Shown: piece by piece, positions 18,702 through 26,377 of the stretch
Position numbering within the stretch: position 1 is the stretch's first letter
Layout: each line of letters opens with the position of its first letter
Assembly (NCBI GenBank): GCA_016180815.1
Contig: JACPAN010000020.1
Span: forward strand, 18,731-82,730
DNA length: 64,000 nt
Source: Elusimicrobiota bacterium
GTDB lineage: Bacteria > Elusimicrobiota > Elusimicrobia > JACQPE01
Reading direction: 5' to 3'
The notes under the pieces: generated by a model
The model's input: only the letters and a program-made list of their open reading frames with translations
What the model was told of the DNA's origin: nothing
The model's database searches: none
Program-made: the position numbers and the translations under genes

Positions 18702-20915
18702 ATGGCTGAACAAACGCCGCCGTCTTTGCCGCCGAAGCCCCCGGTCGGGGGTCCCGGGCGCCCGCCTGCGCCGCCTCCGGGCAATCTGCGCCCGCCTGCG
18801 CCGCCGGCGTCTGCGCCCAAGGGGCCTCCTCCCCCGTCCCGTTCGTTCGGCCCGGGGATCGGCCGCCCCAATCCTCCCGCCTCAAGCCCCGCGACACCGG
18901 GGCCTGCGGATCTCCAGTCTCAGGACTTGTTGCGCAAGAATGAAGATTTGGAGCGCGCGAAATCCGCCATGGAGGAGAGAGTCGCCAAACTTGAAAAAGC
19001 TTTGCTCGAGGAGCGGGAGAAGTCCATGACCGCCAACTTAAAGAGCCACGAGGAGCGTTCGGTCGGCTTAAGAGTGGAGGCCAGCCTTCGCGAGATTCAG
19101 GAGAAGTTGAAGCGCGATCAGCGGGAGCGCGAGCTGGAAATGACCAAAGCCAAGCTGGAGGCCCAAATCAAGGATCTTGAAAAGAAGGTCGTCCATGAGC
19201 GCGAGACGTGGGTTGAGGCGCTGAAATCCCAGATGTCCAAGCGCGACCTGGAAGACCGCGCCGTGGAGGAGCGTTTCAACGCGAAATTAAAGGAGATCGA
19301 ACAGCGTTACGCCCAGGAGCGTTCCCGCATCGCCAGCAAGCTGGAGGAGAAAAACCGCGAGATCGAAGATTTGAAAAAACAGGTCTTGGTTAAAGAAGAG
19401 ACGGCCAAGGGCGCGTCTCAAAAAGCCGAGACCCAGGTTCAGGCCATGGAGGAATTAAGGCGGCGTTTTGAAAAAGCCGAGGACGATTACGAGCGGACTC
19501 AACGGCGAGCCGTTGAAATGGACAGCAAGCTGCGGCGCGCCGAAGATATGGAACGGGAAGTGGGCATCGTGCGCGACGAGTTGCGTTCGGCGCGCGATCG
19601 CTTGGCCCAGGCGCAGCGCATGATCGAGCAAAGAAACGCGCTCTTGGGCCGCGCCAAGGCCGCGCTTTCCGGATTGGCCCGCGACCGGGCCGAGGCCCAG
19701 CGCCTCAAAGAAGAATTTAGAACAGCCAAGAGCCGCCTGGCCTCGGTTGTGGAAGCGTACCGGCGCCTTCAAGCCGGCAAGCAGGCCCTAGAACGCGCGG
19801 CCCAAGAGCAGCTGCGTCAAAAGGAGGCCGATCTGACGCGGCTGGAGGAGGCCCGCCGGCAGGAATTCGAACGCCGCAGCCGGTTTGAGCTCGATTTAGC
19901 CCGGGCGGAAATGGAAAAGAGCCAACTGCTGCGCGAACGCTCTCAGCTTGAAGCGGATGTCATCAGGCTTAAGGCTGAGCTTAACAATGTCGGCCGCGCG
20001 CATTTGGAATTACCGGGGGTTCTCCATCAGTTGAACGCCGCCAGGAAGGAAGCCGATGCCAAGGCCGCCGGCGTCATCAACATGGAAGAGGAAATCCGCA
20101 TGCTCAAAGCCTCCCAAGCCGAGATGGCGGCCCAGCGTGATCAATCGCTGAAGGACCTGGAGGCCGCCAAAAGAGAAGCCGAGTCCGCGCGCGCGGAGCT
20201 GCGCCGCTTAAGCGCCGCGGTCGGTGAAGCCAAACATTCTTCTCAGACCGAATTTGTTTTGGCTAAAAAAGATTTGGAAGCCGCCCAACGGGAATTGGTA
20301 AAAACCGCGGCCGAGCTGACGCAAACCAGAAGGGAGCTTGACGAAGCGCGTTCGCTCGGCAGCCGCCATATCGAGAGCAATGCCCAGATTTCCGGCCGCT
20401 ACGAGGAGGCCATGAGCGTGGTTGAGTCCGCTCGCAGGGAATTAGCCGCGGCCCGGGAGGCTCAGGCCAAGGCCTTGGAAGAGGCTAAAAATGCCCAAGC
20501 GCAAGCCCGCGTGTTTGAGGCTGAGTTGTTGGACTTGAGGGTGAAGTCGCAGCGCTTGGAACAGGATTTGGTCCGGACGCACCAGGATGAGCCTCAGCGC
20601 GTGCTCACGCTGGAGGCGGAATTAAAAAGCCTGCAGAAGGCGGCGGATCAAATCAAGCAGACTTACGAGGAAGAGATGCGGCGGGTGCAGAAGATTTTCG
20701 AAAGCCAATGCGCGGCTTATGAGAATAAAATTCGCGCCCTGGCCGCGCAGTTGACCCCGGATCAGGTCCGGCAAGCCACGCTCGAAGCCCGCACCGGTTC
20801 GACGATGGAACTTCCGGTCAAGCCCGTTGATCCGAGCAAGACCCAGCAGCTCAAAAGCACGGGCAAGGAAGGCGTGCTTGAGCGCACCATGAAATGGCTG
20901 TCCAAACCCGTATGA
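18702..20915 (+). CDS. Coiled-coil protein with Pro-rich N-terminus (737 aa)
   Basis: The first 75 residues are a Pro/Ala/Gly-rich disordered arm (PPKPPVGGPGRPPAPPPGN). The rest, from residue 80 to about 690, is a long coiled coil rich in Glu, Lys, Arg and Ala. A short C-terminal tail ends in LERTMKWLSKPV, a possible amphipathic helix. ATG 18702 was chosen over the in-frame upstream codon at 18666, which overlaps the preceding gene. The Pro-rich arm resembles that of the 352-aa coiled-coil protein at 8694, so the two may share a partner. It is followed by flbD. Confidence 0.6.
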   Translation: MAEQTPPSLPPKPPVGGPGRPPAPPPGNLRPPAPPASAPKGPPPPSRSFGPGIGRPNPPASSPATPGPADLQSQDLLRKNEDLERAKSAMEERVAKLEKALLEEREKSMTANLKSHEERSVGLRVEASLREIQEKLKRDQRERELEMTKAKLEAQIKDLEKKVVHERETWVEALKSQMSKRDLEDRAVEERFNAKLKEIEQRYAQERSRIASKLEEKNREIEDLKKQVLVKEETAKGASQKAETQVQAMEELRRRFEKAEDDYERTQRRAVEMDSKLRRAEDMEREVGIVRDELRSARDRLAQAQRMIEQRNALLGRAKAALSGLARDRAEAQRLKEEFRTAKSRLASVVEAYRRLQAGKQALERAAQEQLRQKEADLTRLEEARRQEFERRSRFELDLARAEMEKSQLLRERSQLEADVIRLKAELNNVGRAHLELPGVLHQLNAARKEADAKAAGVINMEEEIRMLKASQAEMAAQRDQSLKDLEAAKREAESARAELRRLSAAVGEAKHSSQTEFVLAKKDLEAAQRELVKTAAELTQTRRELDEARSLGSRHIESNAQISGRYEEAMSVVESARRELAAAREAQAKALEEAKNAQAQARVFEAELLDLRVKSQRLEQDLVRTHQDEPQRVLTLEAELKSLQKAADQIKQTYEEEMRRVQKIFESQCAAYENKIRALAAQLTPDQVRQATLEARTGSTMELPVKPVDPSKTQQLKSTGKEGVLERTMKWLSKPV

Positions 20916-20931
20916 GCGCGCCGAGGATTTG

Positions 20932-21159
20932 GTGATTATTTTGCACAAACTAAACGGCAAGGAGGTTTCGATCAACGCCGAATTGATCGAATCCATCGAA
21001 GCTTCGCCGGACACCGTGGTGACGCTGGTGACGGGCAATCGCTACATGGTCAGAGACAGCGTGGAAGAGGTGGTGGCTAAGGTCGTGGAGTTCAAGCGCC
21101 GCATCGTCGGCGCAACCGGCCGCGCGCCGCAGGACTGGCAGAATTTAAAGAAAGAGTAG
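20932..21159 (+). CDS. flbD: FlbD/SwrD-family flagellar protein
   Basis: A 75-residue protein that fits FlbD/SwrD along its length: LHKLNGKEVSINAELIES, SPDTVVTLVTGNRYMV and SVEEVVAKVVEFKR. In flagellate bacteria the gene sits just before motA/motB, and SwrD raises motor torque in Bacillus. Here it keeps the same place before a motA-motB pair. GTG 20932 with GAGG 5 nt upstream matches the usual family start; TTG 20929 is possible. The family is known almost only from flagellar loci, which makes it strong support for a motor origin of the cluster. Confidence 0.85.
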   Translation: MIILHKLNGKEVSINAELIESIEASPDTVVTLVTGNRYMVRDSVEEVVAKVVEFKRRIVGATGRAPQDWQNLKKE

Positions 21160-21197
21160 AGGGAAATTCCGTGACGGAGGGAGGGGGATAAGGCGCC

Positions 21198-22004
21198 GTG
21201 GATATCGCGACAATTCTGGGCATCACCGTTTTTGCGGGCATGGTGATCGTAACCGTGCTGATCGCCGAGGGCGTGGCCGGGTTCAAGCCGTTCTTAAACG
21301 TCGAGGCGCTGTTCGTGGTGATGGGGGGAACGTTCTGCGCCTTGCTGGTCAATTATTCCATGAATCAGGTCTTGGGCGTGGGCCGCGTGTTGAAGAAAGT
21401 CTTGACCAGCACCGAAGACGAGGAGACCAGCGGGGAGGTGATTTCGACGTTCGTGCAGCTTTCTAGCAAAGCGAAAAAAGAGGGATTTCTTTCATTGGAA
21501 AACGATATTAAAAAGCTGACCAACGATTTCATGAAGCGCGGGCTGCAATTGGTCATCGACGGCGCGGACCAGGATTTTATCCGCAATATGCTGGAAACGG
21601 AATTGGGCTTCATCCGCGAGCGCCATAAGGTCGGGCAGGAGATTTTCAACGCCCTGGGCACGTATGCGCCGGCCTTCGGCATTATCGGGACGGTGCTGGG
21701 CATGATTTTGATGCTGAACTCCATCAGCGACGTGGAGGAGGTGCCCCGGCGCATGGCGTTGGCTTTGGCTGCGGCTTTTTTCGGCTTGGGCGCGGGGTAC
21801 CTGATTTTTTTGCCCATGGCCGGCAAACTGCGGCGGCGTTCGGAAGCGGAGCTTTTGGCCAAGGAAATCATTATCCGAGGGGTGCTTCTTTTGCAATCGG
21901 GCGTGGCTCCGAGCGTCATTGAGGCGAACTTGAAAGCTTACTTGGAACCGGCCCAGCGCATGTTGATTCGTTCAGCCGTGGCCAAGGGGGAGGCCCCCAA
22001 ATAA
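21198..22004 (+). CDS. motA: MotA-family stator protein 2
   Basis: A 268-residue, four-helix MotA protein with MGGTFCALLVNYS in the second helix, and TYAPAFGIIGTVLGMILML and LALAAAFFGLGAGYLIFLPMAGKL in the last two. The start is GTG, with a strong purine-rich ribosome site (GGAGGGAGGGGGA, 21177-21189). It differs clearly from the first MotA in sequence, so the two pairs are not recent copies. They may use different ions, loads or rotors. Confidence 0.9.
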   Translation: MDIATILGITVFAGMVIVTVLIAEGVAGFKPFLNVEALFVVMGGTFCALLVNYSMNQVLGVGRVLKKVLTSTEDEETSGEVISTFVQLSSKAKKEGFLSLENDIKKLTNDFMKRGLQLVIDGADQDFIRNMLETELGFIRERHKVGQEIFNALGTYAPAFGIIGTVLGMILMLNSISDVEEVPRRMALALAAAFFGLGAGYLIFLPMAGKLRRRSEAELLAKEIIIRGVLLLQSGVAPSVIEANLKAYLEPAQRMLIRSAVAKGEAPK

Positions 22005-22005
22005 A

Positions 22006-22656
22006 ATGCCTTTGAAACCCAGGAACCTCATCGATGAGAGCGACCCCAGGGTGTCTCAAATCGGCCACCCGGCGCCTCCCTGGCTGATCAATTATGCGGA
22101 TTTGATGACGGAGATGGTTTGTTTTTTCGTCATCCTGTACGCTCTTTCAGCCGCTTTGAATAAAAATGTGCAGCAAGCCAAAACCCAGTTGGAAGAGATG
22201 ATGAAGAAAAGCGAAATTTCGGGCGAAGTGAAAATGACCAAAGACGGCTTGCATATCACGTTCGAAGAGAAGGGGGAGATGTCGTTTTTCCAGTCCGGAA
22301 AAGCGGAACTGACACCCGGAATGACCAAATTGTTGACCCAGGTGTCTCCGTCCGTCCGGGAACTCGCGCAGAAATTCGATATTTTAGTGGAGGGGCACAC
22401 GGACAATGTGCCTATTCACACCGGCCGCTACAGTTCCAATTGGGAACTCTCCACCGCGCGCGCCACAGAGGTCGTCAGGTATTTAATCGCCAGCCAGCAG
22501 TTTCCGCCCGAACGCTTGGCGGCCGTGGGCTACGGGGAGTATAAACCGGTGGCTCTGAATGATCGGCCTGAGAATCGCGCCCGCAACCGCCGCGTGGTCT
22601 TTTTTGTGAAAACCGTGCCCACAAAATTCGAAGATCAAGGAGCGCAGGAACAATGA
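22006..22656 (+). CDS. motB: MotB-family stator protein 2
   Basis: A 216-residue protein with WLINYADLMTEMVCFFVILY, where the Asp in ADLMT is the ion-binding residue, and a C-terminal OmpA-like domain (VEGHTDNVPI, GYGEYKPVALN, RARNRRV). Its linker is shorter than in the first MotB. The ATG follows the motA stop by 1 nt, and its end overlaps the next gene by 4 nt. Confidence 0.9.
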   Translation: MPLKPRNLIDESDPRVSQIGHPAPPWLINYADLMTEMVCFFVILYALSAALNKNVQQAKTQLEEMMKKSEISGEVKMTKDGLHITFEEKGEMSFFQSGKAELTPGMTKLLTQVSPSVRELAQKFDILVEGHTDNVPIHTGRYSSNWELSTARATEVVRYLIASQQFPPERLAAVGYGEYKPVALNDRPENRARNRRVVFFVKTVPTKFEDQGAQEQ

Positions 22657-23435
22657 ATCGGGCCGTGATATTAATTGTTGCGGTTATTGGCGCTTTACCA
22701 GCGGTGTCCGCCGCCGAGGAAGTTATCATAAAGGAAAATTTAGCCGAGGAACGCGTGACGGACGTCATGCGCGCCAGAAAGCTGGTGGCTTCACGGAGTT
22801 TTATTTTGTTTAAAAGGCCCAAGTACGGTCATTTTCTTGAAGGCTATCTCACCGGTTTCGTCACCGATTATGACGATCGTCCCATCGAGGGCGTGGTGGT
22901 CCGGGCCTTGGTGACGGCCACGGAATCGGGTAAAAAGAAAGGCGAGGAAGATCTTTTGTTATCGGGCGAGTCGCTGGAGGAAGGGGGCGGGGAAAAAGTG
23001 CATGAATTTACCCCGCATTTTGAAGCCGGCATTTCGGACGCGGACGGCGTCTACCGCATCCATTTTTCCGTTCCCATCATCAAGCGCAAGGTCGATATCC
23101 GGGGCAAAATCATATACAACCCGGGTTGGAACCAGCAGCATGATGTTTTGGGCCAATCCTACGAGCCCCAGATGAAGGAGTCGCCGTTTAGGTTCTACTA
23201 TGATGAAAAAACGAAGGTGTTGGCCTTTGCCGAAGGCAGCCGCAAGGTGATCGTGCGCCCGGTCCGAAACGTCGCGGGTCCGGTTTCGCCGATCAAGCTC
23301 AAGGGTTCGGAAAAGCCGGAAACCGCCGAGCCTAAAGGCGGCAAGGCCGCGGAAAGATCCGCGCCCGGCGGCGCCAAACCCGTGGAACAGAAAGAAGAGG
23401 ACGATTTTTTTAAGACGTTCAACTTCGGCCCGTAA
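22653..23435 (+). CDS. Secreted protein of the motor operon (260 aa)
   Basis: No family is recognised with certainty. A signal peptide (AVILIVAVIGALPAVSAAEE) is followed by an Ig-like beta domain (about 70-175) containing LTGFVTDYDDRPIEGVVVRAL, which resembles carboxypeptidase-regulatory-like/CNA-B folds. The C-terminal 50 residues are Pro/Lys-rich and end in an acidic-aromatic tail. The gene overlaps motB by 4 nt (ATGA). It is therefore the last gene of the second motor operon and a candidate periplasmic or outer-membrane linker. Confidence 0.55.
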   Translation: MNRAVILIVAVIGALPAVSAAEEVIIKENLAEERVTDVMRARKLVASRSFILFKRPKYGHFLEGYLTGFVTDYDDRPIEGVVVRALVTATESGKKKGEEDLLLSGESLEEGGGEKVHEFTPHFEAGISDADGVYRIHFSVPIIKRKVDIRGKIIYNPGWNQQHDVLGQSYEPQMKESPFRFYYDEKTKVLAFAEGSRKVIVRPVRNVAGPVSPIKLKGSEKPETAEPKGGKAAERSAPGGAKPVEQKEEDDFFKTFNFGP

Positions 23436-23450
23436 GGGCCCGTACCGCTC

Positions 23451-23613
23451 GGAGTCTGTCCAAGTATTCGCTTTCATGGCGAAATGTTGGATTTTGAGCC
23501 GAGACGAAGCCAAATTTTCCGAGCATACCCGCAGTGGTATGTAAGGAAAATTTGGCAAAGTCGCAGGCCAAAATCCAACATTGCAGCCGAAATGGAATGC
23601 TTGGACAGACTCC
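23451..23613. repeat. 163-bp imperfect inverted repeat (long hairpin element)
   Basis: Matching arms are nested: GGAGTCTGTCCAAG (23451) with 23600-23613; AATGTTGGATTTT (23483) with 23570-23582; GCCAAATTTTCC (23509) with 23545-23556; and CATACC (23524) with GGTATG (23536). The central loop is 6 nt. It fills most of the gap between the motor operon and the broken cysteine desulfurase gene. It may be a REP/MITE-like element or a terminator of the operon; there is no U tract. Confidence 0.7.
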
Positions 23614-23634
23614 TCGGTATATAATCTTAAGGCC

Positions 23635-24680
23635 ATGCTTTCTGAGCGAAGAATTTATCTTGATCATAACGCCACAACCCCTGTTCGTCCGGAGGTTGTC
23701 GAGGCCATGGCCCCGTTCTGGGGCCGCGTGTTCGGCAATCCCTCCAGCATCCATCAATGGGGCCAGGAGGCCAAAACAGCTCTGGAAACCGCTCGCCGGC
23801 AGGTCGCCGGGCTTTTTGGGGCTTCCGGAACCGATGGGATTATTTTTACTTCAGGCGGATCGGAAGCGAATGTCTTAGGCATTCGGGGGAAGCCAGAGTC
23901 GATACGGAAGAATTGCGCCGCCGGATCAGGGCCGAAACCGGTTTGATCGTGGTCATGGCCGCCAATAACGAGACGGGAACGATTCAGGATATTGAGGCCA
24001 TCGGGCGCCTGGCCCGGGAGGCGGGCATTCCTTTTCACGTGGATGCCGTTCAGGCCATGGGCAAAATACCGGTTCAAACCGAATCCTGGGGCGCGACAAC
24101 CATTTCTTTATCCGGGCATAAAATCAACGCCCCTAAGGGCATCGGCGCGCTTTGGGCGGCCCTGAACCATAACATTCGTCCGATTTTTCCCGGCCAACAC
24201 GAAGGCGGACGCCGGGCCGGCACTCAGAACGTGCCTTATGCCGCGGGCTTGGGCCTGGCCGCGGCCTTGGCATCAGCCGATTTGCCGGGTTATGCGCAAA
24301 GAATCGGCGCCTTGCGCGATCGATTTGAGGGCATGATCCTTCGGGAAATCCCGGAGGTCCGCATCAACGGCTTGGGAGCGCCCCGTTTGCCAAATACCAG
24401 CCATTGTTCGTTCGCCGGAGTTGATGCCGCCCGCCTGGCGGTTGCTCTTGACCTTCAGGGGGTCGGCGCCTCAACCGGAAGCGCTTGCGCCTCCGGGGCC
24501 GCCCGCCCGTCGCATGTGCTTTCCGCCATGGCTCTTGACGAGCGTTGGCTCAAGGGCGGCGTTCGTTTTTCCTTTGGCAGGGGAACGACTCAGGAAGAGC
24601 TTGATATCGCGCTGGCGGCCGTTAAAAAAGCCGTGGACGCCCAGAGGCGAATGAACCTCGTGGCGAAAAGCCGTTTTTAG
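23635..24680 (+). pseudogene. Cysteine desulfurase (NifS/IscS type) with internal deletion and frameshift
   Basis: The first 87 codons encode a normal NifS/IscS start (YLDHNATTPVRPEVVEAM, GIIFTSGGSEANVLGIRG). At about 23890 the reading frame changes and the protein resumes with VDTEELRRRIRAETGLIVV in the next frame. Compared with IscS, about 45 residues are missing, including the conserved His region after the cofactor loop. The rest is intact: the PLP lysine in LSGHKINAPKG, the catalytic Cys in GASTGSACASGA, and a normal C-terminus. TATAAT at 23620 lies 9 nt before the ATG. The gene should not give an active enzyme unless this is an assembly error. A [Fe-S] donor must then be encoded elsewhere. 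Confidence 0.8.
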
Positions 24681-24716
24681 GGCGTTATTACCTTAATTTA
24701 GTACAATTAACTTAAT

Positions 24717-24743
24717 AAGGTGCCTAAGGGCACCTTTTCTTTT
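24717..24743 (+). terminator. Hairpin with T-tract before rimP
   Basis: AAGGTGCC-TAAG-GGCACCTT is followed by TTCTTTT. It may end transcription of the upstream gene or act as an attenuator for the rimP-nusA-infB operon, whose first start codon is 34 nt downstream. Confidence 0.6.
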
Positions 24744-24776
24744 ACCTGTGTCCACGAATACGCAGGGCAGGTCTTT

Positions 24777-25253
24777 ATGTCGTGTATGGAACTTAAAGAA
24801 AAACTTGAGGAAATCTTAAGCCCGGTCATCAGCCAAGAAGGTCTGGAATTGCTTGATATCGAGTGGCGTTCCGAACAGAACGGCTGGGTGCTGAGGCTGA
24901 TTTTGGACAGCGAGGCTAAGCCCGTGACCTTGCATGATTGCGAGCGCGTCAGCCATAAGGTCGGGCCGCATCTGGACAATTTGGACATCATTACGCATGG
25001 TTATCACCTGGAAGTTTCCTCCCCCGGCCTTAGGCGTCCGTTGAAGAAAGAAAAGGATTATTTGCGATTTTTGGGCGAACGCGTTCACTTGACGTTGAAG
25101 GAGCCCCTTGAAGGGACGAATCAGCGCGTATTGACCGCTTATTTGGCGGGCTTCCAGGAAGGCAGGGTTCTCTTGGTCGAAGGCTCGAGGCGTTGGTCCT
25201 TGGCTCTGGCCAATGTGGAAAAAGCCCATTTAGATCCGGAGATTAATCCGTAA
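24777..25253 (+). CDS. rimP: Ribosome maturation factor RimP
   Basis: About 158 residues. The N-terminal alpha/beta domain (LLDIEWRSEQNGWVLRLIL, then HDCERVSHKV) and the motif YHLEVSSPGLRRPLKKEKDY are typical of RimP, which helps assemble the 30S subunit. It heads the conserved rimP-nusA-infB-rbfA-truB operon. Two starts are possible: ATG 24777 or ATG 24786. The first has GGGCAGG upstream. Confidence 0.9.
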   Translation: MSCMELKEKLEEILSPVISQEGLELLDIEWRSEQNGWVLRLILDSEAKPVTLHDCERVSHKVGPHLDNLDIITHGYHLEVSSPGLRRPLKKEKDYLRFLGERVHLTLKEPLEGTNQRVLTAYLAGFQEGRVLLVEGSRRWSLALANVEKAHLDPEINP

Positions 25254-26375
25254 ATGAGTCAATCGAAAAGCGAATTCATCCTCCTCTTGGAGACCATCGA
25301 GAAGGACAAGGGCATCCCTCGTCAGGAGATTTTGCGCCTGATCGAAGGGGCGCTGGTATCCGCGCTCCACAAACATTTAGGCCGCGAGGTCCCGGTTCAG
25401 GCGACCATGGACGCTGAGACCGGTGAAATGCGCGCGGCCGTGGTTAAAAAAGTCGTCAAGCAGGTGAGCGATCCTGTGGCTGAGATTTCCGCGGAACAGG
25501 CGAAAAAACTCGGCCTCACCGCCGAGCTTGAGGCCGAATGCCCGGTTTTAGTGGACACGACGGAGTTTTCCCGGATTGCGGCCCAAACAGCCAAACAGGT
25601 CATCCTTCAGAAGCTCAGGGAAGTGGAAAAAGAGAACCTATTCAAAGATTTCAAGAAAAAAGAAAGCCTGGTGGTCACAGGTTCGGTTTATCGCTACGGG
25701 CAGGATAAAACGGTGTACGTCAGCCTGGGCAAAATCGAGGCGATTTTGAAAAAAGAGGATCAGATCCCCGGCGAGCGTTTCGCCATCGGCTATACCATCA
25801 AGGCTTTGGTCCGGGCCGTGGAATTAAGCGTCAAGGGGCCGCAGGTTTATTTATCGCGTTCCTCTGCGGAATTCGTTAAAAGCCTGCTGCGTCTTGAGGT
25901 GCCGGAAGTGCATGACGGCACGGTCGAGGTGCTCAAAGTCGCGCGCGAACCCGGTTTTCGGTCCAAAGTTTTGGTGAAATCATCCAACCCCAGGGTCGAT
26001 CCCGTGGGCGCTTGCGTGGGCATCAAGGGCACACGCATCAAACCCGTGATCAATGAATTGCACGGTGAAAAAATCGATTTAATACCGTTCTCGGACAAGG
26101 TGGGGGAGATGTTGGCCGCCTCGTTGGCGCCGGCTAAAGTAGTTAAAATAGAGCTTGAGGATCATGATAAGAAAACAGCCCACATTTACGCGGCCCAGGA
26201 CCAAGTGGCCGGCGCCATCGGCAAGGATGGGCTGAATTTGAAGCTGGCCATCGAACTTTCAGGGTGGAATATGACCATTGAACAAGCCGCGACGGAACCT
26301 GTTCAACCGGTCGCGCCGCCTGCCGCCGAGCCGATTCCGTCGCCGTCGAGCGCTACAGAGGGTTCTGAGCAATAA
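25254..26375 (+). CDS. nusA: Transcription termination/antitermination factor NusA
   Basis: A 373-residue NusA with the N-terminal RNA-polymerase-binding domain (about 1-125), an S1 domain (135-200, VVTGSVYRYGQDKTVYVSLG) and two KH domains (205-345, with VGACVGIKGTRI and GAIGKDGLNLKLA). The C-terminal acidic repeats of E. coli NusA are absent, as in many bacteria. Instead a short Pro/Ala tail is present. The ATG follows the rimP stop directly. Confidence 0.94.
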   Translation: MSQSKSEFILLLETIEKDKGIPRQEILRLIEGALVSALHKHLGREVPVQATMDAETGEMRAAVVKKVVKQVSDPVAEISAEQAKKLGLTAELEAECPVLVDTTEFSRIAAQTAKQVILQKLREVEKENLFKDFKKKESLVVTGSVYRYGQDKTVYVSLGKIEAILKKEDQIPGERFAIGYTIKALVRAVELSVKGPQVYLSRSSAEFVKSLLRLEVPEVHDGTVEVLKVAREPGFRSKVLVKSSNPRVDPVGACVGIKGTRIKPVINELHGEKIDLIPFSDKVGEMLAASLAPAKVVKIELEDHDKKTAHIYAAQDQVAGAIGKDGLNLKLAIELSGWNMTIEQAATEPVQPVAPPAAEPIPSPSSATEGSEQ

Positions 26376-26377
26376 TT

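Noticed and set aside
1..23435. A complete flagellum
   Set aside because: Only ring/rotor, stator and FlbD homologues are present; export, rod, hook, filament and FliM/FliN genes are not seen in the window.
23420..23440. Terminator at the end of the second motor operon (GGCCC-GTAA-GGGCC)
   Set aside because: The stem overlaps the stop codon and has no U tract.
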